Shown here: in pieces, positions 17,036-25,554 of the stretch
Numbering within the stretch: position 1 is the first letter of the stretch
How the letters are laid out: each line of letters starts with the position of its first letter
Source: Flavobacteriaceae bacterium
GTDB lineage: Bacteria > Bacteroidota > Bacteroidia > Flavobacteriales > Flavobacteriaceae
Direction of reading: 5' to 3'
NCBI GenBank assembly: GCA_020435965.1
Contig: JAGQYS010000011.1
Location: 12,322 to 76,321 of the forward strand
DNA: 64,000 bases
The notes under the pieces: generated by a model
The model's database searches: none
Told to the model about the DNA's origin: nothing
What the model saw: the letters and a program-made list of their open reading frames with translations, nothing else
Position numbers and translations under genes: made by a program

Positions 17036-17773
17036 ATGCAGATGAATATTCTTAAATATCCTTTTTGGATTTTATATCGCATTTGGTTTTATGTGCTGGT
17101 CGCACTGCCAATTATTATTTTATTTCCAATTCTTATTATCTCCATTGCCAAAGAAAGTTGGTATCCATTATTTTTTAAGTTGGCTCGTATTTGGGCAAAA
17201 TTTATTTTAGTAGGAATGGGTTTTGGTTGGAAAATTAACAAACTACAAACACCTGAAAAAGGAAAAAGCTACATGTTTATTGCCAACCACACATCTATGA
17301 TTGATATCATGCTTATGTTGGTTATAGTAAAGGATAATCCGTTTGTGTTTGTTGGGAAAAAGGAATTGGCTAAAATTCCGTTGTTTGGTTTTTTTTACAA
17401 GAGAACCTGTATTTTGGTTGATAGAAGTAGCGCCAAAAGCAGACAAGCTGTGTTTTTAAGAGCACAACGTCGTTTAAAATCAGGTTTAAGCATTTGTATT
17501 TTCCCTGAAGGTATGGTTCCTGAAGAAGATGTAAAACTGGCCGAATTTAAAGATGGCGCTTTCAGATTGGCAATCAATCATAAAATACCAATCGTTCCCA
17601 TTACGTTTTTTGATAATAAGAAACGGTTTTCATATACTTTTTTTAGTGGTGGACCAGGATTGCTTCGTGTAAAAATGCATGAGTTTTTAAAAACAAATCA
17701 ATTAAGAATAGAAAACACAAAGCAATTAAACACTAAGGCCTTTGAAGTTATTTCAGAATCCTTAAAGGCTTAA
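17036..17773 (+). CDS. plsC: 1-acyl-sn-glycerol-3-phosphate acyltransferase
   Basis: Adds the second acyl chain to lysophosphatidic acid, giving phosphatidic acid for phospholipids. About 245 residues. It has two N-terminal hydrophobic segments, the acyltransferase motif NHTSMID (HxxxxD type), and the later block FPEGM with PIVPITFFD. The frame is open from a TTG at 17033, but ATG at 17036 or 17042 is more likely. A stable hairpin follows the stop. Confidence 0.93.
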   Translation: MQMNILKYPFWILYRIWFYVLVALPIIILFPILIISIAKESWYPLFFKLARIWAKFILVGMGFGWKINKLQTPEKGKSYMFIANHTSMIDIMLMLVIVKDNPFVFVGKKELAKIPLFGFFYKRTCILVDRSSAKSRQAVFLRAQRRLKSGLSICIFPEGMVPEEDVKLAEFKDGAFRLAINHKIPIVPITFFDNKKRFSYTFFSGGPGLLRVKMHEFLKTNQLRIENTKQLNTKAFEVISESLKA

Positions 17774-17779
17774 AAAATG

Positions 17780-17807
17780 AAAGCTGCTCTAGGCACAGAG
17801 CAGCTTT
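17780..17807 (+). terminator. Terminator hairpin after plsC
   Basis: AAAGCTGCTCT (17780-17790) and AGAGCAGCTTT (17797-17807) form a perfect 11-bp stem with a 6-nt loop, 7 nt after the stop. The U-tract is short (TTTCCGTTATT), so it may end transcription weakly or in both directions. Confidence 0.7.
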
Positions 17808-17868
17808 CCGTTATTATTGCCTTAAGATTTGGGGCAACAATAACCAATCTAACCAACTAAAAAAATCT

Positions 17869-19428
17869 TTAAAATTTAAAACTAAAACCAGAATAAATAC
17901 CAATAAAGTATGGCTTAAAGTCGCCAGAAGTATTATTAAATGTATTTAATTGATACTTAAACGTTGGTTCAAGATTTAATTTAAATTTTTCTGATAACTT
18001 GAAGTCCAAACCAACTCCAAGGTTAGCACTAAAACTCGTTTTTTTGATATTTGTTGCCTCGCCTATTAAAGTTGTTTCGCCATCAAGGGTAGAGAACACT
18101 TCATTTTCATTTAAAAATAAAGCACTAAAACCACCTATTACGCGTAATCCCAGTTTTTGATCTGAGAGCTCGTATTCCATTTCCAGAGGCACTTCAATAA
18201 AGCCTAATTTCTGATCGATACTTCCAATAATCTGATCTGAGATCACAGAAGGTATTTGAGCAAAGTTAAATTCTTCCATACTTACAAAAGAGGTGCCTTG
18301 AGCGTCTTCTTTTAAGTCAACGTTTTTTAGTTGAAACCTAGCATCTGAAGGTGTTGCCGATACGTTGTTAAGTACAAATACATCATCAGTACTATAACCT
18401 AAAACAACTTTATTGACTCCAGCACGCACACTTAATTTTTCAGTCAATGCATAGCTACCTCGAACGCCATAACTCATATTTACATCACCTGTTTTGGAGT
18501 TTTCGTTAAACTGTTCATGTAATGATGAACCAGATCCTAAGGTGTTAAAATAAACTGGAGCAATACTAGGCGATACTTTCCAGCGATCATCTAATTTTTT
18601 CTTTTTCTTTTTCTTTTTCTCATCGTTTGCATCGTCTTGAAGTGTGTTTTCAGCCAACGCTTCTTCTATGGATGCCTTTTCTTTTTCTATTGCAATTTCT
18701 CCCTCTTCTGTTTCACTATTTGAAACTTTATTATTTTTTGTTGATGCTGCATTTGTTACTGCATTTTCTGTATTACTCTTTTTATTTAAAGTATAATCTA
18801 CGGCTTGTTTGTTAATTGAAACAGCTTCTGACTCCTTATTGGCATTTTGCTTCTTTTTATCAATTTCTTTAGTTTGCGCTAAAGCATCAGCTTTAGTTGC
18901 GTCAAGAACCTCATCAACTTTTTTCTTGTTGAGGTCTTGAGTTTTATTGTATGTTTTCTTGTTTGAATTATTTGCAACAGCAGTATTAGATGTTTTATTG
19001 TTTGGATTTGTCAACTTATCACTTTCAGAATCTTGTGTTGATATACCTGTTTTGACGTTATCAATATCATTTTCTGAAGCTAATTCATCTTGTTCAAGAG
19101 CGTTGTTATTATCAATAACATCATTCTTTTTATTGTCAGGATTTAGTTTGTTTGAATCTGTATCTGAGTTTGTATTAGTGTCAACAATAGTGTTTTGATC
19201 TGGTTTTTCTTCAGAGGCATTAAACACATTGCTTCCAACGGTAAACAGCAATAGTAATACAGCAGCGATAGCGGAAAGCTTTAACCATAAAGGAATTGCT
19301 TTTCTGTCCTTTTTCTCTGCTTGTAGTTCTGCACTAATATTTTCCCATACAGCATGACTTGGGGTCGCTTCAAAATCTTTGAGCTTTTCCTGAAATAATC
19401 TATCTATATGTTTTTTATTATTCATCAC
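17869..19428 (-). CDS. Membrane-anchored protein with C-terminal beta-barrel, sigma-factor partner
   Basis: The 519-residue protein has a short N-terminal cytoplasmic segment (DRLFQEKLKDFEATPSHAVW), one membrane helix (about residues 49-67), a long low-complexity Asn/Lys/Glu/Asp stretch with a poly-lysine block, and a C-terminal domain of alternating beta strands (about 290-519). That domain is like small outer-membrane barrels and ends in F. Its start overlaps the stop of the ECF sigma gene by 4 nt (ATGA), the position of an anti-sigma factor. The protein is probably a sigma regulator; how one chain combines an inner-membrane helix and a barrel is unclear. Confidence 0.75.
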   Translation of the reverse strand: MMNNKKHIDRLFQEKLKDFEATPSHAVWENISAELQAEKKDRKAIPLWLKLSAIAAVLLLLFTVGSNVFNASEEKPDQNTIVDTNTNSDTDSNKLNPDNKKNDVIDNNNALEQDELASENDIDNVKTGISTQDSESDKLTNPNNKTSNTAVANNSNKKTYNKTQDLNKKKVDEVLDATKADALAQTKEIDKKKQNANKESEAVSINKQAVDYTLNKKSNTENAVTNAASTKNNKVSNSETEEGEIAIEKEKASIEEALAENTLQDDANDEKKKKKKKKLDDRWKVSPSIAPVYFNTLGSGSSLHEQFNENSKTGDVNMSYGVRGSYALTEKLSVRAGVNKVVLGYSTDDVFVLNNVSATPSDARFQLKNVDLKEDAQGTSFVSMEEFNFAQIPSVISDQIIGSIDQKLGFIEVPLEMEYELSDQKLGLRVIGGFSALFLNENEVFSTLDGETTLIGEATNIKKTSFSANLGVGLDFKLSEKFKLNLEPTFKYQLNTFNNTSGDFKPYFIGIYSGFSFKF

Positions 19429-19967
19429 GATAATTGCGAATTTAAACTCGCTTTATATGTTGTTATTTTTTCTTTTAAAATCATTCTTGCTCTTGCAAGG
19501 TTAGATTTTGTGGTTCCTGTTGTTATGTCTAGCATTTCGGCTATTTCTTTATGTGAATAACCATCTAAAGCATACAAGTTAAACACCATTCTGTACCTAT
19601 CTGGCAATTCTTGAATGGTACTTAACAAAAAATCAATGCTTACATCTTCATTTTCTATTTCAACACTTACATCTTCTATTTTTTCGTCACTTACTATATT
19701 AAAAACACCTTTGTTTCTGTAACGTTGAAGCGCAGTGTTTATAGTAATTCGTTTTAGCCAACCTTCAAAAGAACCTTTGTTATTGTATTGTGATATTTTA
19801 TTAAAAACAGTCACAAACGAATCTTGCAGATTATCTTCAGCTTCTGCTCGATTTCTACAATACTTTAAGCAAATTGCAAACAATTTACTCGAATAGAGTT
19901 TATATAGTTCACTTTGCGCTTTAGTATCATTTTTTTTACAATTTTGTATGAGTTGATCTAAACTCAA
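19425..19967 (-). CDS. ECF-type RNA polymerase sigma factor
   Basis: The 180-residue sigma-70 family protein has region 2 (FAICLKYCRNRAEAEDNLQDSFVTVFNKI; about residues 30-60) and region 4 (LPDRYRMVFNLYALDGYSHKEIAEMLDITTGTTKSNLARAR; about 118-160), and lacks regions 1 and 3. Such factors redirect polymerase to envelope-stress or transport genes. It is translationally coupled to the membrane protein downstream, which likely holds it inactive. No target can be named from the sequence. Confidence 0.93.
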   Translation of the reverse strand: MSLDQLIQNCKKNDTKAQSELYKLYSSKLFAICLKYCRNRAEAEDNLQDSFVTVFNKISQYNNKGSFEGWLKRITINTALQRYRNKGVFNIVSDEKIEDVSVEIENEDVSIDFLLSTIQELPDRYRMVFNLYALDGYSHKEIAEMLDITTGTTKSNLARARMILKEKITTYKASLNSQLS

Positions 19968-19996
19968 TGTTCATATATGGTATTAATTAATACATA

Positions 19997-20428
19997 CTAT
20001 TCAACCGGAACTTCCATTATCATATAAGTGTCGTTCCCATTTTCATCTTGACCTTGCCAAAATTTAAAAATATAGGTTCCAAAATCTTTAGTGCATTCAA
20101 AAAACAGTGTTCGCCATTCTAATTCATCTTCTGGGCCTAAAGGTTCGCAAATAAGACCGTCTTTTTCTTCAAGTACAGTATTTATAACAGCAACAGTTCT
20201 AAAATCGCCTTCTACTAAATAATACAATTCATTAAATGAGTAGCAGGTTGAGGGCCTATAATAACTGTATTGTATTTGGTAAAATGCTCCTGGAGTGAAT
20301 GATTCTGGCATGAGTACTTCATTTATTGGTAAGATTTCAAAATGAAAATCTTGTCCTATAGAAGAGTCATCTACACTACAAGATGAAAACATCATGGTAA
20401 TGAGTCCAATAAAAAGCAGCTTTTTCAT
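19997..20428 (-). CDS. Hypothetical lipoprotein
   Basis: The 143-residue protein has a lipoprotein signal (LITMMFSSC, Cys17) and a mature part with several aromatic and cysteine residues (STCYSFNELYYL, GLICEPLG, FFECTKDFG). The paired cysteines could form disulfides outside the cytoplasm. No family was recognised. It lies 29 nt upstream of the ECF sigma gene on the same strand, so it might share its transcript. It ends in a strongly acidic tail, MIMEVPVE. Confidence 0.7.
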   Translation of the reverse strand: MKKLLFIGLITMMFSSCSVDDSSIGQDFHFEILPINEVLMPESFTPGAFYQIQYSYYRPSTCYSFNELYYLVEGDFRTVAVINTVLEEKDGLICEPLGPEDELEWRTLFFECTKDFGTYIFKFWQGQDENGNDTYMIMEVPVE

Positions 20429-20505
20429 AATAATTTCAATTTTAAAAGTAACCTTGGTTATTATGTAGATGCATAAGCCCTAAAAAGGTTGCGTTTAAAT
20501 ATAAA

Positions 20506-20530
20506 AAAATCCCAATATTATTGGGATTTT
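20506..20530 (-). terminator. Intrinsic terminator after recA
   Basis: AAAATCCCAAT and its complement flank a 3-nt loop, with T-rich or A-rich tails on both sides. On the minus strand it begins 5 nt past the recA stop and ends in a run of T. Confidence 0.85.
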
Positions 20531-20534
20531 GAAA

Positions 20535-21539
20535 CTATTTATTCGATGAAATGACGCCCTTGATTTTTTCTTCCAGTTCATCCATGAGTTCTGGATTGTC
20601 TTTAATTATAATTTTCACGGCATCTCTACCTTGACCTAATTTAGTGTCTTCGTAACTAAACCAAGAGCCACTTTTTTTAATGATTTCGTTTTCTACAGCG
20701 ATGTCAAGGATTTCGCCAACTTTTGAAACGCCTTCGCCATACATAATATCAAACTCAGCTGTTTTAAATGGAGGTGCAACTTTATTCTTAACTACTTTTA
20801 CTCGAGTTTTATTTCCTTGTACTTCGCCGTCACTGCTTTTTATTTGAGTTGATCGGCGAATATCCAATCTTACAGAAGCATAAAATTTTAAAGCATTACC
20901 ACCTGTTGTGGTTTCAGGATTGCCAAACATTACACCAATTTTCTCTCTCAATTGGTTGATAAAAATCACAGTACAATGTGTTTTACTAATTGATGCAGTT
21001 AGTTTGCGCAATGCTTGAGACATTAAACGCGCATGAAGTCCCATTTTGGAGTCACCCATTTCGCCTTCAATTTCGCTTTTTGGAGTTAATGCTGCAACAG
21101 AGTCTACAACAACGATATCAATAGCGCCTGAACGAATTAAATTATCTGCTATTTCAAGAGCTTGTTCTCCATTGTCTGGTTGAGAAATGATTAAATTGTC
21201 AATATCAACACCTAGTTTTTCGGCATAAAACCTATCAAAGGCATGTTCTGCATCAATAAATGCAGCAATACCTCCAGCTTTTTGGGCTTCGGCAATGGCA
21301 TGAAGTGTTAGCGTTGTTTTTCCGGATGATTCTGGACCATAAATCTCTATAACACGACCCCTTGGATATCCTCCAACACCTAAGGCAATATCTAAACCTA
21401 AAGAGCCTGAAGGGATACTATCAACATCTACCACAGCTTGGTCGCTCATTTTCATAACTGTGCCTTTTCCGTATGCCTTATCTAATTTATCTAATGTAAG
21501 TTTTAGTGCTTTTAATTTTGCATCTTTTTCGTTGCTCAT
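20535..21539 (-). CDS. recA: Recombinase A
   Basis: Forms filaments on single-stranded DNA, drives strand exchange and triggers LexA-type self-cleavage where present. The 334-residue protein has the Walker A motif GPESSGKT starting at about residue 68, the signature ALRKLTASI, and loop L2 around [16 protein letters not shown]. Length and sequence are typical of Bacteroidota RecA. It is followed by a terminator and preceded by 314 nt of noncoding DNA before the divergent trhO gene. Confidence 0.98.
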   Translation of the reverse strand: MSNEKDAKLKALKLTLDKLDKAYGKGTVMKMSDQAVVDVDSIPSGSLGLDIALGVGGYPRGRVIEIYGPESSGKTTLTLHAIAEAQKAGGIAAFIDAEHAFDRFYAEKLGVDIDNLIISQPDNGEQALEIADNLIRSGAIDIVVVDSVAALTPKSEIEGEMGDSKMGLHARLMSQALRKLTASISKTHCTVIFINQLREKIGVMFGNPETTTGGNALKFYASVRLDIRRSTQIKSSDGEVQGNKTRVKVVKNKVAPPFKTAEFDIMYGEGVSKVGEILDIAVENEIIKKSGSWFSYEDTKLGQGRDAVKIIIKDNPELMDELEEKIKGVISSNK

Positions 21540-21853
21540 TGCTTCAATATTTCGTTTCTAATTCTTGCTAAAATAATACATCTTTTAGCATCAAACAATT
21601 TTATAACGCAACCTTTTTAAAGTTTTTGCATCTACTAAATAGTACTGGGAAAATTTATGCTATGAAAAACACTTTCTTTTCTTTTCTGAAAGGGATTTAA
21701 GTGAGGCTTTATCAAATTGCTTGATAAAAAAATGAACCATTATTAAATCTTTAAAAAACACTTTAAATTATAATGTTTAGGGTGTTTTTTTATGCTTTGG
21801 TTTAAAAGTTTACCTTTGCAGAAATAATTTTTAACCTTAAATATTGGTATAGC
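21540..21853. other. Intergenic region between recA and trhO
   Basis: This 314-nt gap must hold both divergent promoters. An AAAAAACAC/GTGTTTTTT inverted pair (21753-21761 with 21782-21790) forms a terminator-like hairpin reading toward trhO. A -7-like TACCTTTG is at 21811-21818. No open frame longer than a few codons, and no LexA-like box that I could recognise, was seen. Confidence 0.5.
21811..21818 (+). promoter_or_regulatory. Putative -7 element for trhO
   Basis: TACCTTTG followed by CA fits the lineage -7 consensus, 36 nt before the trhO ATG. A -33 TTG at the right spacing is not obvious, as the region upstream is a T-run. Confidence 0.45.
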
Positions 21854-22927
21854 ATGCAACTGTACAATACCTTAAGCGCTAAAGAAAGGGCTGTGTTAAT
21901 TGAAAAAGCAGGCAAAGACAGATTAACACTCTCTTTTTATCAGTACGCTAAAATTGAAAACCCTCAACAATTCAGGGATCATTTGTTCATTACTTGGAAC
22001 TCCTTAGATGTTTTAGGCAGAATTTATGTTGCCCATGAAGGTATTAATGCCCAGTTATCACTTCCCGCAGATCATTTTGAAGCATTTAAAATCCATTTAG
22101 ATTCTATTGAATTTTTAAAAAGTGTTCGATTAAATATAGCCATTGAGCAAGACAATCTGTCCTTTTTGAAATTAAAAGTAAAAGTTCGCGATAAAATTGT
22201 TGCTGACGGCTTATCTGATGATTCGTTTGATGTTACAAATAAAGGCATACATGTAGATGCCAAGAAGTTTAACGAACTTATTGAGGATAAGGACACAGTG
22301 TTGGTTGATATGCGCAACCATTACGAAAGCGAAATAGGACATTTTAAAAACGCAGTTACTCCTGATGTTGATACCTTTAGAGAATCTTTAGATATTATTG
22401 AAGATGATTTAAAAGAGCATAAGGAAGACAAAAAATTGGTTATGTACTGTACTGGAGGAATTCGATGCGAAAAAGCCAGTGCATATTTTAAGCATAAAGG
22501 GTTTAAAAATGTGTATCAATTAGAAGGAGGCATTATTGAATATACACGTCAAGTCAATGAGAAAGGGTTAGATAATAAATTTATTGGCAAAAATTTTGTT
22601 TTTGATGATCGTCGTGCAGAAAAAATAAGCGATGATATTATTGCACAATGCCATCAATGTGGTAATCCGTTTGACGTACACACCAACTGCGCCAATGACG
22701 CATGCCATTTACTGTTTATTCAGTGCGATTCTTGCAAAGAGGAAATGAACAATTGTTGCTCAACAAACTGCAAAGACATTCATGCTTTGCCTTTTGAAGA
22801 GCAAAAAGCACTCAGAAAAGGACAAGGAAACAGTAATGATATTTTCAAGAAAGGAAGAGCAGATTACTTACCTTATAAAAAAGACCTGAGAAATATATTT
22901 GAAAATTTCAAACAAGCAGACGCATAA
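21854..22927 (+). CDS. trhO: tRNA uridine(34) hydroxylase, rhodanese type
   Basis: Oxygen-dependent hydroxylation of wobble uridine 34 to 5-hydroxyuridine. The 357-residue protein has an N-terminal acylphosphatase-like region (about residues 20-110), a rhodanese domain (about 130-225) with the active-site loop CTGGIRC starting at Cys199, and a cysteine-rich zinc-type C-terminus (CHQCGNPFDVHTNCANDAC and CDSCKEEMNNC). This matches TrhO (formerly YceA). It lies next to trhP, the oxygen-independent enzyme for the same modification. Confidence 0.93.
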   Translation: MQLYNTLSAKERAVLIEKAGKDRLTLSFYQYAKIENPQQFRDHLFITWNSLDVLGRIYVAHEGINAQLSLPADHFEAFKIHLDSIEFLKSVRLNIAIEQDNLSFLKLKVKVRDKIVADGLSDDSFDVTNKGIHVDAKKFNELIEDKDTVLVDMRNHYESEIGHFKNAVTPDVDTFRESLDIIEDDLKEHKEDKKLVMYCTGGIRCEKASAYFKHKGFKNVYQLEGGIIEYTRQVNEKGLDNKFIGKNFVFDDRRAEKISDDIIAQCHQCGNPFDVHTNCANDACHLLFIQCDSCKEEMNNCCSTNCKDIHALPFEEQKALRKGQGNSNDIFKKGRADYLPYKKDLRNIFENFKQADA

Positions 22928-22946
22928 ACCTTTAAATAGCGTAGTT

Positions 22947-24191
22947 ATGGAAAAGATTGAACTTATGGCACCTGCTGGTAATTTTGAATCGCTTCAAGCC
23001 GCTTTAGATAATGGTGCAGACTCAGTTTATTTTGGCGTTGAGCAACTAAATATGAGAGCTAGAGCATCTATTAATTTCACATTAGATGATTTACCAGAAA
23101 TTTCACGACGATGCAAAGAAAAAAATGTTCGTACTTACTTAACGCTTAATACTATTATTTACGATCATGACCTGTCTATAGTAAAAACCTTAATAAAGCA
23201 AGCAAAAGAAGCAGATATTACTGCTGTTATAGCAATGGATCAGGCTGTTATTGCATCGGCTAGGGAAGTCAATATGGAAGTGCATATTTCAACCCAAATA
23301 AATATTACAAACATTGAAACGGTTAAATTTTATGCCATGTTTGCAGATACTATGGTGTTAAGTAGAGAGCTAAGCTTGCGTCAGGTAAAAAAAATTACAG
23401 AACACATAAAAAATGAGCAGATAAAAGGGCCTTCAGGTAAGCTAATTGAGATTGAGATTTTTGGACATGGAGCGTTATGTATGGCTGTTTCAGGCAAATG
23501 CTATATGAGTTTGCATTCACATAATTCATCTGCCAATAGAGGTGCTTGTAAACAAAATTGCAGAAAAAAATATACAGTTGTAGATCAGGAAACCGGGTTT
23601 GAAATGGAGTTAGACAATGAATACATTATGTCTCCAAAAGACCTTTGTACTATTGATTTTTTAGACCAAATAGCAGATTCTGGAATAAAAGTTTTAAAAA
23701 TTGAAGGAAGAGGTCGTGCTCCAGAATATGTGGCGAGAGTGATAAAATGTTATCGCGAAGCTATCGATAGTTTGGAAAACGGCACTTATAAAAAAGAAAA
23801 AGTCATCAATTGGATGAAAGATCTGGAAACCGTTTACAACAGAGGCTTTTGGAGCGGCTACTATTTAGGACAAAAACTTGGAGAGTGGAGTAAAGGATCT
23901 GGATCTCATGCTACACAAAAAAAGGTATACTTAGGTAAAGGCTTACATTTTTTTCCAAAGCCCAAAATAGGAGAGTTTAAAATAGAAGCTTATGATTTAA
24001 ACCTAGGCGATTCCATTTTAATCACTGGGCCAACAACTGGAGTTAAAGAATTAAAAGTTGAAGAAATGTTAGTAAATGACAAGAAGTTGGAAAAAGCATC
24101 AAAAGGCGACTCTGTTACCATTCCTCTTGGATTTAGAATACGTCCTTCAGATAAATTGTATAAAATAGTTGAAAATAAAATAGAAGCTTAA
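22947..24191 (+). CDS. trhP: U32 peptidase-family tRNA hydroxylation protein (TrhP-like)
   Basis: About 414 residues. The start at 22947 (MEKIELMAPAGN) is preferred over the open frame from 22899, which would overlap trhO. Family U32 marks seen: MAPAGNFESLQAALDNGADSVYFG at the N-terminus and the signature EIFGHGALCMAVSGKCYMS followed by SSANRGACKQNCRKKY, whose cysteines can hold a cluster. TrhP performs prephenate-dependent hydroxylation of tRNA U34. UbiU/RlhA-type U32 proteins are alternatives, but the neighbouring trhO supports TrhP. The stop overlaps the ferredoxin start (TAATG). Confidence 0.85.
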   Translation: MEKIELMAPAGNFESLQAALDNGADSVYFGVEQLNMRARASINFTLDDLPEISRRCKEKNVRTYLTLNTIIYDHDLSIVKTLIKQAKEADITAVIAMDQAVIASAREVNMEVHISTQINITNIETVKFYAMFADTMVLSRELSLRQVKKITEHIKNEQIKGPSGKLIEIEIFGHGALCMAVSGKCYMSLHSHNSSANRGACKQNCRKKYTVVDQETGFEMELDNEYIMSPKDLCTIDFLDQIADSGIKVLKIEGRGRAPEYVARVIKCYREAIDSLENGTYKKEKVINWMKDLETVYNRGFWSGYYLGQKLGEWSKGSGSHATQKKVYLGKGLHFFPKPKIGEFKIEAYDLNLGDSILITGPTTGVKELKVEEMLVNDKKLEKASKGDSVTIPLGFRIRPSDKLYKIVENKIEA

Positions 24192-24421
24192 TGGTTATTA
24201 TTACTTTGCAACGAAATAAATGTATAGGTTGTAATTATTGTGTAGAAATGGCTCCTAGACAGTTTCAGATGTCAAAAAAAGATGGTAAAACCGTGCTTTT
24301 GCATTCTAAAGAAAAGAAGGGTTTTTTTACCTTTAAAACAGAAGACAATTTAATTTTTGAAAATTGTGAAAATGCGTCAAAAGCATGCCCAGTTAAAATA
24401 ATCAGTGTTAAAATGAATTAG
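24191..24421 (+). CDS. Single-cluster 4Fe-4S ferredoxin
   Basis: The 76-residue protein has C11-x2-C14-x2-C17 at the N-terminus and C66-P near the C-terminus, the pattern of a monocluster [4Fe-4S] ferredoxin; Cys59 is extra. It is an electron carrier. The gene starts in the stop codon of trhP, so the two are made together and the ferredoxin may serve TrhP or the radical SAM enzyme encoded 17 nt downstream. Partner choice is inferred from position only. Confidence 0.9.
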   Translation: MVIITLQRNKCIGCNYCVEMAPRQFQMSKKDGKTVLLHSKEKKGFFTFKTEDNLIFENCENASKACPVKIISVKMN

Positions 24422-24438
24422 GCAAAAAGCCAAAACAA

Positions 24439-25443
24439 ATGAATGTATACAAGCTTCTAAAACTTAACAGAATTATAAAAAACCATAGAATAAAATTCTT
24501 TGGACTTTATGTATTGCATAAGTTAAACATGCGATATCTAGCTGTTAACTTAGATCCTGTTATGGCTTGCAATCTGCGTTGTAAAATGTGTTATTTTACA
24601 GATGCTGATTATGTAAAAACACTCAAAGGTCAGTTTAAAGAAGAAGAACTTAATCAAGTAGCAAAAACCATTTTCAAACGTGCTTTAAAGCTACAAATAG
24701 GATGTGGTACAGAACCAACACTTTATAAAGACCTCGTAAAAATCGTTGAATTAGGGAAGGCCTATAAAGTACCATACATCTCCATTACCACAAATGCCAA
24801 TTTACTTGATGAAGAAAAAATAGAAGCTTTATTAAAAGCTGGCTTAAATGAGTTTACAATTTCTCTACATGGAGTTACTAAAGAATCCTATGAAAACTTT
24901 ATGAAAAAAGCCAGCTATGATAAATTCCATAATGCATTTAAAGCTTTTGCAAAACTAAAACCAAAGTATAATTTTAAAGTTCGTATTAATTACACCTTTA
25001 ACAAAGACAACTTTTATGAGTTAAGTGAATTTTTCAATCACTTTGATGGTAATAGTTTTGATATTCTTCAAATTCGTCCAATCCAAAAAATTGGAAATAC
25101 AGAGTATAATGATTTCGATTTGGAATCTATAAGAAACGATTATCCTCAATTAATAAAAGACATTAGAAATAAGTGTAAACTAAACAATATCATATTGTTA
25201 GCTCCAAACGAAATACCTAACGCAAATGAAACGAACACATCAAGTTTTATTTTTGATTATACGTTTTGCTATATATCGCCTAATAAATTTTGGAAACCTA
25301 ACTTCAACTGGAAATCACAAACATTTGAAGAGTTTTCAAATGAAATAGGTTGGAGCCAACAATTGTTTTCAAATATTTTCAAATCTAAAACAGAGCTAAA
25401 AACCCTTTCAAATCGCTTAAATTATGAGATTGATTTTAATTAA
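24439..25443 (+). CDS. Radical SAM protein
   Basis: The 334-residue protein has the radical SAM motif C44-NLR-C48-KM-C51 in LDPVMACNLRCKMCYF, followed by a TIM-barrel-like domain (GCGTEPTLYKDL, SITTNANLLDEEKIEALLKAGLNEFTISLHG). It cleaves S-adenosylmethionine to a radical. The C-terminal region has a single cysteine (DYTFCYISP) and no clear SPASM cluster. The substrate is unknown; its place after trhP and ferredoxin suggests RNA modification or a shared cluster or electron source. Confidence 0.85.
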   Translation: MNVYKLLKLNRIIKNHRIKFFGLYVLHKLNMRYLAVNLDPVMACNLRCKMCYFTDADYVKTLKGQFKEEELNQVAKTIFKRALKLQIGCGTEPTLYKDLVKIVELGKAYKVPYISITTNANLLDEEKIEALLKAGLNEFTISLHGVTKESYENFMKKASYDKFHNAFKAFAKLKPKYNFKVRINYTFNKDNFYELSEFFNHFDGNSFDILQIRPIQKIGNTEYNDFDLESIRNDYPQLIKDIRNKCKLNNIILLAPNEIPNANETNTSSFIFDYTFCYISPNKFWKPNFNWKSQTFEEFSNEIGWSQQLFSNIFKSKTELKTLSNRLNYEIDFN

Positions 25444-25457
25444 GAGCTTCGCTTTTT
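25442..25457 (+). terminator. Weak terminator after the radical SAM gene
   Basis: AAGAGC-TTC-GCTTTTT, a 6-bp stem with one G-U pair overlapping the stop codon, followed by T5. It is short but well placed. Confidence 0.4.
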
Positions 25458-25554
25458 AAAGTCATCATAATAATCTTATCTTTACGTTTTAAATAAATTA
25501 TTAACACTCATTCGCAACAGCTTAGTTGTTAGTGAATTCAATATATAAAAATCT

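Noticed and set aside
18600-18625. Poly-lysine codon run as a frameshift or assembly error
   Set aside because: The frame stays open on both sides and the surrounding sequence is equally charged low-complexity, so it is probably genuine.
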